Source: Flammula alnicola
Taxonomy: Eukaryota; Basidiomycota; Agaricomycetes; Agaricales; Strophariaceae
Direction of reading: 5' to 3'
Length of the DNA: 46,648 nucleotides
Assembly: GCA_015499995.1 (NCBI GenBank)
Contig: JADNRV010000359.1
Coordinates: 1 to 46,648 of the forward strand
The notes under the pieces are model-generated. The model did not search any database. It had not been told where the DNA came from and worked only from the letters and a program-made list of their open reading frames with translations. The translations under genes were made by a program, and so were the position numbers. Each line of letters begins with the position of its first letter. The stretch's first letter is position 1. Shown here one piece after another: positions 9,510 to 22,006 of the stretch.

Positions 9510-11880
9510 ATGACACTGTCCTGGCTTCTTTTTGCTATTTTTAACTTTGGCGCATCATTAATCATGGTCGATGTGACTTGGACGTGTGGATATTGCCACA
9601 AAGTCAAAGAATTGAATGCAGACAACTTTGTCCAGACACGCGACAGATTTCAGAAAGGCTGCAAGGAATGCTCAGTAAAAAGAGCTGAATCCCATGTCAA
9701 ACAGAGGGCACGGTCTGCAGAAGGAGAACAAGGATAAAGAACATGAACAGTTTCGCAAAGAATTCAGAAATCTCACTCTTCAGCAATTCGTTGACACACT
9801 TACAGCCACAGAAGACATTCACTCCTTCATTGCTTTTGTGGATATAACAACATTAGATGGGAAGAATTCAAGGGAGAAGGCAGATAAGTTGTCTGTTGCA
9901 ATTTGGGAGGAATTGAAATGAAGTCCTTAAAAAATGGGGAGGAAAAGTCCAAGAGCTCTCTCTTGACTCTGCTTGTGAGAAATACACCTTATTTTCAATT
10001 ACCTACATTGATTTAATTGTATAGTCAACACGAATGGATCCAACTTTGAGGTCTATGCTCTTCTTGGAGAAGTCGCTGGATCAGGGTGTCTATTAGGATA
10101 TCTTCTTATCCATTCTGCTACTGGTGCTGAACCTGGAGGAAAGCAATATTACCTTGAACAGCTTTTGGAGCATTTTCAGAAGAACTGGCATGTCCGAGCC
10201 ATATTCATGCTCACTGACAAGGATTTCTCTGAAATCAATGCATTTATGGCAAAGTTTCTGAAGGCCAAATGCCAGCTTTGCTTTTGGCATTATTTATGGG
10301 CAATAAAAACATGGCTATCTATTCTTCGGAGGCGTCCAAAATTCTACAATGCACAGGAAGCGAAAGCAGAATTCACCTGGATTGACGAAAGTTTTGTTCC
10401 TTGTGCGCAGATTAAAGATCCTGCTGGAAAGATGTGTTATATCCATTGCTATAGCAAGTTAATTTATCTAACATCTAATTACAGTCGCAGTCACAATACA
10501 TCCCACAGAAGCTCATCCCAAGGGTTACCATTTTTCTTGGAGGTGTTATTATGAATGCAAACAAGCCTCCGCTGCTGCCACTAGTGCAGCAACCGGCTTT
10601 ACAATTAAATGGGCACGTTCAGACTATTCCATGTCCAAGTGCAGATGCAGCTTCAGGTGACCAAGAAGATGCAGAAACAGAAGGCAATTTAGTTGATCAA
10701 GTTAATAAATTAGTCGACGGCAATGCACAGGATTCCGAAGACAGCCCAGACTGGATGTTTGATGCAGATGAGACAGTTTTACCTGACCCCAACTATGTCT
10801 TTTGCCCTTCCACACACTGCAAGCAGATCCTCCACCTATTCACAAAACATTTCTGCCAGCATCCATTATTCCCGGAATGCTGCGAGACTTCCCTCACCAC
10901 AGATGAGATCCGTCGGGCTGCTGTTTTTGAGATGTATGATTTTTGCCATAAGTGCAGCCTTCAAGAAGTCTGAGGCTATATGTGGACAAGTTGGTACTCT
11001 TCAAAAATGTGGAAGCTTTGGGCAAGATCGACTTCACCTTATCTTTCACAGCTTCGAACAACTATGGGTGTTGAAAACTTCTGGCGACAGCTGAAACACA
11101 ATTATCTTCACAGTGTTCTGTGATCCCGACTAGACCATCTCATCTGGATCCTGATCTACAAGGTCACTCCGTCATACTATGCTCAAACACAAATTCTCAT
11201 CGACACTCACTGCTTGGGTCAGTCAAAACCATTGACTACATATCAGAGCGCCTTCAAGGAATCCTGGATCACACTCTTGAAGATGACAGTCAGTGATAAA
11301 CCCTATACAACAGATGTCAGCAAGTGGACATGTAACTGCGGGCAGCAAAAATACCACTGTCACCATTTGTGCAAGCATCTCATGCAGGCTGTTGGTACTC
11401 CTGAAATGTGCTTGTTTAGGAATATCGTACGTCGTCATGTCATTCCGATTTACTGACACCCAGCCTTGGTTGTCAAAGGCTCAGACCATGGAGAATACAT
11501 TGAACCAGATGGCAGCATTATGGACGGTGATGACAATACTTGGTCAGGTGATAAGAAGGTTCTCGAAGGCGATGGCGGGTGGAAGGAACTGGTGGGAAGG
11601 TCAAATTCCGCAATCAGCAGTGCTATTGCTGTTGGGGAAACAATGACATCTCCTCCTTCATCCAGAAAATGAAGATATCGGCCAAGCTCCAAGGATGAGA
11701 AAGTAAATAACAACTCACCAAAGTGCACCTACAACCCAGAGCCCGAGGTCATCGATCTTACCATGAGTTCTCCGCTTCCAGATCACGTCAAACTCCCTCA
11801 ATCAGAAGTTGAAAGGAGATGGGTAAAGAACACCATGGGCTACATGTCTCAAGTTGAGCGGCCTTCTCACGACTGAAAGA
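9510..11880 (+). pseudogene. degenerate MULE (Mutator-like) transposase
   Basis: The pieces of one transposase appear in order but in several frames.
First comes an N-terminal C2C2 motif (CGYCHKVKEL...CKECS, 9585-9675).
The catalytic domain follows near 10030-10420, with MLTDKDFSEINAF (second catalytic Asp) and AKCQLCFWHYLWAIKTWLS (the Q-x2-C-x2-H block typical of MULE domains).
A SWIM zinc finger follows: WTCNCGQQKYHCHHLCKHL at 11324-11380, pattern C-x-C...C-x-H.
The tail reads EVIDLTMSSPLPDHVK near 11750.
Stops and frameshifts near 9920, 10550, 10975 and 11460 make it non-functional. Confidence 0.82.
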
Positions 11881-12067
11881 TGCATCATGTCCTCAGAGGG
11901 AAATGGACTAACTTATATAACCTAGTATAAGGGGGTTTTTTTTTGGCTTAGGTCTTCTTTTCTTTTTCAATATTAATTGACCTTATGAATATATAAAACT
12001 ACCTAAAGTATTGCATTGAATTTATGTTATTGAATTTCTGTCAGAACCGGTCACGAATGTCGAAACT

Positions 12068-12158
12068 GCCTCTGAGACGCGCGTCAATCACGAAGTCCCT
12101 TTGCGGCATTTTCCAGATGTCACGTGTTTTTGACAAACCTGCTGGGTCAATGGCTTTC
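12068..12158. repeat. right arm of the inverted repeat flanking the MULE
   Basis: Partner of 9153-9247. It overlaps the first codons of the long LINE D frame, so it either marks the MULE end or belongs to the LINE D 5' leader. Confidence 0.65.
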
Positions 12159-15100
12159 AATCAAACTCAGGCTTCTCTTATCCAACACTTATCCAACATG
12201 CAACTTATCAACCAGGCTGAGTCTCAACTCCGATCCGCTGAAGCGAAAATGTTTGCCCTGCAGGCAACTGCGGACAGTACCCTGCTCCTAGCATTCACGA
12301 CAACCAATGAAGGTCGCCTCGCCATTCAGGACCACCTTAATTCACTGAATGGCCATATCAGATCTTCTGAGGCCACTGTAGATCAGATGATGACTAACCT
12401 TGCTGCGCTCCACTCGCGCCTCCTTCCCGTTGTCCCTGCTGCCAGTACGTTTGTTTCCGACATTGCTCATGCCCAGGGCGACATTCCTCCCATGGCCAAT
12501 GTCTCTCCACAGCCTACCATTTCAAACAAACGTGCCAGATCATCAATGGAAGACAATGATACTGACAGCGAGAACAACAAGGGCATTAACAGGGCTGAGC
12601 ATGCTGTTAGAATTGAGAATATGCGGGGAACTAACACTTCCAAGGCCGCGAATGCCCTGATGGAAATTGACGATCACAACAATCCTCGCCAGGTACATCT
12701 TCCACTTCCTCATTCTCTTTCTTTCTATTTTAATGCCTCTCCTCCGATCGCCATAGTAAAATCTCGCATTGATACCTCAATGCTTGTGGACAAATTATGG
12801 CCCGCATCCCTCCGCTCCCATATACTATGTCCTTACTACATTAATAGGCATCGGTCAGACGAGAATTATTCTACTTCTTCTCCTTATCTTCTTTCTTTGA
12901 GCTTTAAATTTCATTTTCCTTTACAAAATCATTCGCCCTGCCGCTATAACTCTCACCCATCTCCTCTTCTTTTATTTGTTTTGTTAATTTTCATATTTCT
13001 CTCCCTAATAAAAGTGGCCATCACTGCCAGTCCTTTACCTTTCCGCACTATAGCCATTAACGCCAATGGACTGGCTGATGTTTCAAAGATCGCCACTATC
13101 GAGGAGATGATCATTGCCTCCCAACCCCATGCTTTCGTGATTAGTGAGACAAAGACCACACATCATGTTTCCTCTCAGTTGGGCCATCTCCGTTCACAGG
13201 GCTATGACTTCTATGAGAGTCCCGGCTGCCCTGTAAACTCGCGAAATGCTGGAAAATGGGGGGTAATTGTAGGCTTTTGCGCTGGGCTATTTTCCTCTCA
13301 ACTTGTCTCATTACCTGCCCATCTTTCTGGTCGTACTGTAGCTCTTGATCTCATGATCCCTACATCCACTGGCCATTGTTTCACACATTGGCTCATTGGG
13401 CTTTATGCACCCTGGGATCCTGGGACCACTGATGATGACAACTCACTCTTCTGGCCTTCGATTATAGATTTCTGCAACAGCTCCCCCTTCTCGTGGTCAA
13501 CCATAGGCAATGTCAATGCAACACTATCCTCCGTGGAGACCAGTGCTCAATCTTACACCATGACTCCTGCCCACCGCGCATATATGGACTTCCTCAATCA
13601 TGTCGATGGCATCGATCTTTGGTCCATCCAGCCTCAACCTAATCTCCATACACAATACACTCATCAGGGATTTTCCAGTGCATACTCTGGTGCTGTCCAT
13701 TGCACACCATGCAGCATTATTGACTGTGTGGCATCATCTCGCATTGGTGTTGTATCTGGCCTGATTGAAACTATGCGGGCCTTTATCCCTTGTACAGACC
13801 ATCGACCTATCACATCCTGTCTTGTCCTCTCAGCACCTCCACATTCCGGTACTCCAGCGATTCCTGAGGAAAAACCGCCCTCCTCCTATGCCCCTCATTT
13901 TCGCTATCCCTCTGACACTTTCACTCAAATCGTTGATGAGGCCATCTCTTCTGAACCAAGTCCACTTGCCAATATCACCGATGACCTACAATTTGAGAAG
14001 AGATATTCTTCTCTTTCTCAAATCTTCATCTCAGCTGCGCACACTGCTTTTATTCTCCCTACTTCAAGAACCCCATATCGTACAACCAAACCCACTAACC
14101 CGACCATCCGTCTTGTTCTTCAAGAGAACCAATGCATCAACTGTCTAATCGCAGCTATGAACACATTCTTGGCATGTGGCCAAAATACCTACCCTCCTGC
14201 ACCATGGGTCCGATCCTATTTCACCAGCTTCTATGCCTCCCATTGACCCCCTGAGGATTCTGCCACCCACTTCTGGGACTATCTATGGCACCTTCATCGC
14301 ATGCTCCACAAGATTTGTTTTTCTGAAGAGTGTTGCGAACTCAAAACTCGTCAGCAGAAAACCTCTTCTGCAAAGATTTCATCTGTGCTGAAGGGCAGTT
14401 CAGCAAAGATGTTATTTGACCGAAAATACTCGGCACTACCCCTTGCGCTTTCCCCTTCGCCTGATTCCAATTTACAGAACCTCTGAACTGGAGAAGAGAA
14501 TATTAAGCGTACTACTGCAGAATATTTTCAAACTCTTTACACACGTTCACAGCGGCCACCCCAGGATAAGCCTTGGCTAACCTGTTCTGCTGTAAAAGCT
14601 GTAAAAGACCGCACATCCTCTGACCCATTTACTTGGCCTTGCCCTATGACCCTCAACAATCTCTGACGGATCTTATCAAAGGGCAACCCCAAGCCCACCC
14701 CAGGTTCTGATGGATGGGAGAAATGGTTTGTCAAACGGTTAGGTGATCGTGCACTTGAGGCAGTGCTCGACTTGCTTAACTACATCATCACCTGCTCTCA
14801 TTTCCCCGATTGTGTAAAACAAACCAATATTTCCACCATTCACAAGCATGGTCCTTCCGTTTTTCTACAGAACTACTGTGGTATTGCATGTAATAACCTT
14901 CTCCTCAACCTTGTCTTCGGTTGGCTCAACTCGCTCCTCATGCCTTACATTGCAAAGCACTCGGTCATCCCAGAATGTCAACTCACAATGCAACCAGGTG
15001 TCCAGGGTTGTGACCTCCTTTCCTTCATATCTCAGATGGAATGCTGGGCTGAACGTGAAAATATCCCCCTATATATTCTCCAGCGAGACCAGAAAAAGAG

Positions 15101-16564
15101 TTTTGATATGCTAGAACCCCAGGGCTTCTACGACGCACTTGAGGCATATGGCCTTCCATCTACTATCTCCGACCTCGACCATTCCTCCTAGGAAAATGTG
15201 CCCTATCATGTCAAAACTGCCTACGGTTTCACTGAACCCTTTATAGTAAATGGCGTCACCAAGCAAGGAGGCTCTCTCTCTCCTCTCAAATGTACCCTCA
15301 CCACCAGTTTGGCAAACCATTGGATATCCGACCTCATTATGCACCATGCTGGCCATATTACAATCTGGTCTCACAATGCCTGCCTCGCCCAACCTCACAC
15401 CCCCGCCGACCATCTATCCCAATCAATTTGCATGGTCGAGGCCATGGACGACAGCTTGGTCATAACATCAAGCATGTCTACCATGCTTTACATTGCTCAT
15501 CTTGCTGATCGATTCCAGGCCACTTATGGTTGGGAAACAGAATGGCATAAAAGTATGTTCTATGCTTACCGTGCACCCGAATTCCCTCCTACCATCCCAA
15601 CCGACCAAACTGTTGATATACCATCCGTCAAACCCGAAAACCCTTCCTCCAATGAAACTAGACTGCACTCAGTCCCTGTGACAACTAGCAACACAGTGTT
15701 CCTCTGCATTCCAATTAATCGCCCAGACCTCTATTTCCAACATCTGCAGGACTTAGTCTCGAACTTTACCTTTTCGCTTTTGTCTCGACCACTTCCTGTG
15801 ATGGCTCTGTGACGAATCCTATCACAATGCTTGGTCTCCAAACTTCGACCTTTGCTGAGTTTTCAAACGATATCCTCCAAGCATGCTGCTGCACTTGACC
15901 AGCAAATTGCTCACAAAGTTCACTCATATTTGGGAATGCCATTCCACTTTCGCACCTCCATCCTTACTGCCCCAATCGACAACTGGGGCCTTGGATTCTC
16001 CTCCCGCCTTAATGACTCTCTCTCAGTTGCTGGCCTCCAGCGAGACCTTAACCATCACATTCCCTCTTTTCAGAATATGGCTCACATCTCGCTCGCAGAC
16101 TGGACATGTTTATATAACAAATGTCAGTCACCCCTTACCTTACCCAATCAGTCCTGCTCCTTTTCCCGCCTCCACTGTTACCTACTAGCAACATGGATCC
16201 ACGCTTTCACAAACCTTCAACAGACCCACACTTCCCTACTCTCTACTGATCTCAGCTACATCCTTCTCAGTTCTGTATCTCTCCACCACCTTAACAACCT
16301 TCTCCCAATCAACCATCATCTGCCAAGTCGCCTTGTGTCCAATCTTTACAGATATGGGTTTACTTTCCTCTCCCAACTTGGCCAATGGGATCTCGACCTT
16401 ACCTCCTATCTACCGCTCACTTTCTGTCCTTTCCACTTGGCCTTTTCGCCAGCCCAGAATTTGATTGCAAGAGATTGGCCTATTGTTTCCTCCTGGCTCT
16501 CCTCTCTTCCATCCTACCTATCCTCTCTCTCCTATCCTGATATCACCCTTCTTTTCCCTCAACT

Positions 16565-16576
16565 ATTCCGCCAGTA

Positions 16577-16579
<3 letters not shown>
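16565..16579. repeat. target-site duplication of LINE E, left copy
   Basis: ATTCCGCCAGTATCT, repeated exactly at 21992-22006. Removing 16580-22006 rejoins the LINE D frame (...LFRQYL + AEHIILALS...). Confidence 0.95.
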
Positions 16580-16604
<25 letters not shown>

Positions 16605-16610
<6 letters not shown>

Positions 16611-17156
16611 ACAATTTTATACCGGTGCACGAAAGCAGTCCGGTCTCTAACTAATACAAACGAAGGCGGTATACTACGCGTGCAAAAGAAAGAAGTTGGC
16701 TCGACGGCGAGCATGCGACGCGCGCGAGCGCGGCGCGGGTGAGACGGCGCAGCCGCCTGAAACCCAGATAGGTAGTCTCGCAACTACAGAATGTCCGTCG
16801 TTGCGGCGTTGTTAACGCTACCGCACGAACGGCAGATAGGAATATTGGGATGGACAGGGGGGTCATCCAGATGTGAGAAGAGCCTGCCAGGCCCTCCCCG
16901 ATTCACCGGTAAAATCAACGTGGTCATAGCTAAGCAGGGGCCGAAGCCCCCACCGCCGTCAACCAGGTCAGGTCCTCTGCAAGTGATGCACGAAGCCAAC
17001 TCAGGGAGTCGACCCCGCCAGGACTGGAACGACCAGCCCTCTCGCCTCTCGCGAAGTCCGCCATCACTGTGACTCAATGCAGAAACACCTGTGGGCAACA
17101 GGCCGCTTTGACCGCGGCGCCGCTCGCACCCAGAATCGCCCCCCGCCCAGAGTCCC
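16605..17156 (-). other. 3' UTR of LINE E
   Basis: Non-coding tail ending TTGATTT before the poly(A). The same 3' terminus (about the last 25 bases, ending TTGTTGATTT) occurs in copies A, B, C and F and in the giant SINE, as expected if it is the RT recognition end. Confidence 0.8.
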
Positions 17157-20100
17157 TCATCCGACTCCAGCTGGGTGCCGGGAGAAGGAGAACGCCGTAG
17201 GGTGCTCCAACAAATAAGTCGCCAGCTCCGAAACGAGTTTCGGCTTCCGGCGAGTCCAAGGCTGTTTCTTGCACTTGAATATATGATCGCGAGTCTGAGG
17301 ATAAACCCCACACTCACAACCGAGGGCCCTAGGGTCATCGATTTTGAACCGCTCGTAGTACGAGCCGATCGGCGCATGATTCGTAATTAAACGGCACATG
17401 CGGGCAAAGAGCGAAACACTCTGACTGCCAGCTTCAAGCCAAGGTCCCCCGCGAGTGGGACTAGGCTGGACAGGGTCCCCGTTCAACCCTTGCAGCTCCA
17501 TAAAGTTGGAGCCAAGCAGAAATGGCTGATCAGAAACTCTTTGTTTCCAATCTGCGCGTGCCGATTTGTCCACGAAGTCGCGGACATACTGGAGAGAGAG
17601 TTTGGTGGTAGGGACGACGGCGACGCCGCGCATACCAGCAACGAGATCGTGTGCTTCGTTTTGAATGCCCCACTCCATGTCGGAGGGAGACTCGATAAAA
17701 GTAACCTTGTGGTCAGGCGAGCGCCTGAACCACGGCTCAAGTATACGACACACCATCAGCGACTGAGACTGAAAAGAGTGCGGAGAGGGATCCACTGAGA
17801 GGCGCGCAGCATGCATCGCATCAGTGAAAATAGTAACGCGTTTGACATCCCCAAAGCCAACGGCATTGGAGATGGCTACGCGAATAGCAAAAAGCTCTGC
17901 ATCCGTAGATGAGGCCCTCCCGGCAGCATGACACCCAGAATAAACCTGTGCGCCCTGCCGCTTGATAACGACGCCAGTGGCGGCTTGCCACCCCGGAGGG
18001 CAGGAGCCGTCAACACCAGCATACGCAGCGTCTGGATCGTCCTCGAGAGACTCGAGAGACGCATCCAGGATAAGCTTCCAAGCCGCTTCAGGATCTTCGG
18101 ACCTGCTAAAGCGTGGCTTGGAAAGCCATTTGAACCGATCGGCATACCGATCGAGGAGTCGATAACCCGGACGAGCCTCAGGAGCAAAAGGCTCCGTAGA
18201 CTCAACAGGGACACTGGAATAATTTACATTATCCATAAGAGCACCCGTCACCTTGCGGCGATGGGCGGCAGGCATGCGTTCAACTGACATAGGATGGGGG
18301 GTTGCGCGCTTAAGTGATGACCCAGCCATGAATGACCGAATCGGATGGGTGTCCGAAAGAGTGGCGACCCGCACCGTAGAGCGGTCGCGCAGTCTTTCGA
18401 GAAGTATAGGGATGGGTAGGAGGCCCGCAAGGGCCTCCACCCCTCCCGAAGGCGAAGTACAGAATGTACCCGTAATCCAAAGAGCAGCCTTACGCTGGAC
18501 CTGCGTAAGCTGTTTGATGAGGCCCTTATTGCGGGCACCCTTGAAAAACCACATGCGATACCCATACGTAAATATGGGGACCACACAGGTGCGGTATAGG
18601 AGTCGCTTCTGCATAGGCAGAAGCCCCCGAGTAGAGGAACCAAGCATCTTCATCGACACAACCGATGTGAATCCCTTAGTGGAGTAATAACGCACATGCT
18701 CATTGAAGGTGAGCTTGCGGTCAAAGTAAAAGCCCAAGTACCGCCAATACGGTTTGGGCTTGAGATAATTAGCCCGATCTCCGGTGTAAGGTGCATACCC
18801 GAGATCGATACTAGGATTATAATAAGCATGAGACCGATCGAAATGATAGATCTCAGACTTGTCGTGTTCGAGCGCCAAAGCAAATGCCTTGAACAGCTCG
18901 AAGATAACAGCGTATGCCTTCTTAAGCATCGCAATATTATGATCCAGCCACTCATCCTGCACGATGAGTGTGCCGTCGTCAACATACGAGAGGAGGTCAA
19001 CCCTCAACCCAAGGTCGAGGCACCGCTTCTCGAACAGGCGCATGATAGGCGCCAGGTAGACAGCCGACAAACAGGGGACAAGGCCGATCCCTGGCCCACC
19101 CCCACGTCCGCCTGTAACGGGTCTGATAAGAAGGAGTTCCACGCATACCGCGTTTCCTCTCTACCAGATAAGATGCGAAAAACTTGACCACCAAAGGAGG
19201 GAAGCCAAGTTTCCGTAGAATAATCACAAGCGCGTCGTGATTAAGTGAAGGGAAAAACTGAGCGAGGTCAAAGGCGACCACGCTAGTCTTTAAACCCTTA
19301 GCCCAGCCTGCGCGCACAATGTGTGTCAGGAAGAGCCCAGCATCCTCAGTGGAGCGCTGACGCACTCCACCCACCTGGTTAGGATGGAAAATATCCAGCC
19401 CGACAGCGTCGAACTGAATGCGATTTGAGATCATTTTCTCAATTAATTTACCAACGGTATTCAGGAGAACAATAGGCCTGAATGCCTTAGGTGCAGAATA
19501 GGACGGCTTATTCGGTTTGGGAATAATCACCGAGAGCGAATCCTTAAATACAGATGGCCAATAACCCACACGCATGCAGGCATTGGCAATCGAGAGTAAG
19601 ACCTCAATGGAATGAGGGTCGCGACGTACTATCCCCTTCAGGTGGGACCAATTGACATGATCCGGCCCGGAGCGGACAGACCAGAACACGCAGAGAGAGC
19701 CTCTGTGAGTTCCAGCGCAGAAAACGGACCCACTCCCTAACAGGTAAAGTAGGGAGAGAGTTCAACAAGTTGGCATCAAACACTCTGTCAGACGCAGAGT
19801 TGTAGGTACCGTGGAGCGCGTCCCAAAGGGCGGGCATGTCATTGCAAGGCTCGCCACGATAGTGGAGAGCCTCACAAGGAGGAAGCTTGCGCTGTTGGAC
19901 CCAGTTCATGAGGTCCCACGGGCGCTTGTTAGCAGACGCGATCTCATGGATCCGTTGATCAAAGAACTCGCGCTTGACATCTCGGATGGTCTTCCGAAAG
20001 GATTTCCAGTCCTCGGCAGGCGACTGCGCCGGAACGTGTCAAGGGCGTCTGAGCACTCCTGGGTCCACCAGGGCTTAGATCGCCGGGTAACAAAGGACTC

Positions 20101-21033
20101 TTTAGCATGGGACTCCCATGCAGAAGAGAAGACCAAAGCCACCGCTTGCGCAGCAGCCTCGACCTGTTCCTCGGTGTTAAGAGGGGCAGTCGGGTCGATA
20201 GCCCGAAGCCCCGAGCTTATAGAATTGATGAACGCCGGAACATCATCAGTAGGAAGAGACATCCGAACCGCCCCGTTAGGGGCGGGAGAGATGTCCAGTG
20301 TGATCGAAATCGGAATATGGTCCGATTTGAGTTGAATGTCCGGGCAGCGGACAACAGTACCGTCAATCACCTGGTTAGGTGGGACGAAAGCGAGATCGAT
20401 CACCGTTTTGCGCTTGGTGGGATCTCTTGGTATGTGCGTGGGCCCTGGGTTGCCAAAAGCAGCCAGTTCAAGCCCAAGAATAGCAGCGGACTGCTGCAGT
20501 GAGAGAGCGCATCCCTCCCGACCACTGTGACCTTCGTCCCAGTCCTCGGAGTGTGCGTTAAAGTCCCCGCCCATGAAATGGAAGCGAGGAAGTGCAGTGT
20601 CGTGGGCCTTGAGCCAATTAATGGCCCCATGGTCCGCGTCAGAGTAGACGTTCATCAAAAAGAAGGTCTCGGCACTTGTTGAGAGTGACAGGACCTGTAT
20701 ATCGGGGTGATCGATCACATCCCTTCGTAACGACGGACGATATCGGGCTAGCCTAGTCGAAACGTAGGTCATAACCCGGGGTCGCTCATCAGCAGTAGTG
20801 GGCGCACGGACCATTGCCAGCCAATCTGGGTGGTTCGGTGCGCCTATGACATCCTCGCCCTTTCTGGTTTTAGCAGACGGGGCGGTCCTTATGTGTCGCC
20901 AAGGGGGTTCTTGAACGAATATAATATCATAGATGTTGTTACATGTAGATAGAATTACATCCAGGGACATCCCGTCCCTGGCCACGTTCCAACTCAACAC
21001 CCGCACCTCATCCAGCATGGGTTGTACTGGCAT
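17157..21033 (-). pseudogene. LINE E ORF2: endonuclease, reverse transcriptase, RNase H, CCHC
   Basis: Starts at ATG 21033.
The AP-like endonuclease holds the catalytic set: LSWNVARDG, FVQEPPW, GDFNAHSEDW, VIDLAFVPP and SDHIPISI.
The RT follows at 19690-18750: FRPIVLLNTVGKLIEKMI; motif A FDLAQFFPSLNHDAL; motif B VGQGSALSPV then LSAVYLAP across a frameshift; motif C YVDDGTLIVQ.
The RNase H domain (about 17990-17690) has YAGVDGSCPP, STDAELFAI and IFTDAMHAA.
The C-terminal knuckle is CECGVYPQTRDHIFKC.
Five single-base losses break the frame, near 20029, 19721, 19665, 19153 and 19069. The last 2 kb is one clean frame of 661 codons. Confidence 0.9.
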
Positions 21034-21991
21034 TAAGCTATGTTATGTGAGCGATGGGTGGGACGACGATTTAACCAAAAATCACGTACCTCAGCATATT
21101 TAGCCTCAATCCACGGACGGACGAAGCGGTGACGCCAGAACGAGCAATGGCTCGAAGTGGCCCAATGATCCTTGCGGCACGAAGGGCACCGCGCGGCGTG
21201 GGGGCAGTCCGTACCAAGCGGAGTGCCTTTGGTCGGGGGCTTAGCCTCCGGGTGAGGTTTGCAGCACGAGGCGGCGATGCGATGCACCTCCACCTCGTGC
21301 GGGCCAGAGCAGCGCGCACAGATCGGCTGGCGTGCTTTGCAGGAGTTTCTCGGGTGGCCCCACCTCCAGCATCGAGTGCAGAGGGGGACCCGGGCTAACG
21401 GTGGTTGGGCGAATGAGAATCACCCTGCCACGGAACATGAAGGTCTTGTTGATAAGACGCTTCGCGCGTTGACCCGATTGAGAGTCGTATATTTCGAAGA
21501 AGGCGTGAGCGGTAGAGCTCGCCTTCGAGTTGCGGATGACGCGAGGGGGCCCGCGAGCATGATATCCATGGACAGAGGAGAGGCGAGCATCGCCATCTTC
21601 ACCTCCGTCACATTGGTGGGGGTCCTAGTGTTGTAATCACTGAACGCAGGTAGATCGAGAGCCTTAAGATAAGACTTCGAGGTGGGGAGCCCAACCCACA
21701 CGTCAAGGGTGTCGGATGTGGGGGTGATAGCATGGACGAATCCACGGATAACGTTCAGGTCGGCCTCGTTGGCCACACCAGAGGTAGCGAGGGAAATGCC
21801 CTCGTACGCACGAGAGGCAGACAGGACCCGAAGGGTCCTGGCTGCATCTCGGAGTCCTTTGTCGATCTTGTCGCGAAGCTCAACGATTTTGCTGTCCTTG
21901 GGGCGCTCCCCAGGGCCAGAGTATTGGATCAAGACCTGCTTGCGAGTAGGTCCAGACGAAGTAAACGACGGGGTAGTCTTCTGCTTCTTCG
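21033..21991 (-). CDS. LINE E ORF1 (gag-like, CCHC zinc knuckles), 5'-truncated
   Basis: ORF1 of a LINE encodes the RNA-binding protein of the retrotransposition particle. The N-terminal part (21991 to about 21550) is basic and predicted helical (KIVELRDKIDKGLRDAARTL). After a one-base loss in the G run at 21545-21549 (C run in the coding strand) the frame continues through SSTAHAFFEIYDSQSG. It then reaches two knuckle-like arrays, CTRCWRWGHPRNSC (C-x2-C-x4-H-x4-C) and CARCSGPHEVEVHRIASC-like, then CPSCRKDHWATSSHC. The stop TAA at 21033-21035 overlaps the ORF2 start by one base (UAAUG). Confidence 0.82.
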
Positions 21992-22006
21992 ATTCCGCCA
22001 GTATCT

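Larger units (their letters stand above)
12024..16579 (+). pseudogene. LINE copy D, 5' segment: coiled ORF1-like region, endonuclease, RT
   Basis: One reading frame spans the whole segment with five in-frame stops (TGA at 14244, 14484, 14664 and 15810; TAG at 15189) and no frameshift.
The first 200 codons are alpha-helical and rich in Q/A/S.
The endonuclease domain lies at about 13040-13830 (TIAINANGLADVSK, VISETKT, IGNVNAT in the GDFN position, DHRPITS).
The RT region runs about 14670-15560: DQKKSFDMLEPQGFYD is motif A, TKQGGSLSPLKC is motif B and AMDDSLVI is motif C.
A hydrophobic stretch (LLLFVLLIFIFLSLIKVA, about 12965-13020) between the two halves is probably translated spacer. It is not close to the A/B/C/E/F family. 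Confidence 0.82.
16580..21991 (-). mobile_element. LINE copy E, nearly full length (5.4 kb), inserted in LINE D
   Basis: Poly(T) 16580-16604 is the A tail. It is followed (reading + to -) by a 550-bp 3' UTR, ORF2 (17157-21033) and ORF1 (21033-21991). It is flanked by a perfect 15-bp duplication. The 5' end lies inside ORF1, so a modest 5' truncation is likely. This copy is the reference for interpreting copies A, B, C and F. Its ORFs are interrupted by single-base losses only (six identified). The 3' UTR is almost identical to that of copy F, so both inserted recently. Confidence 0.92.
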
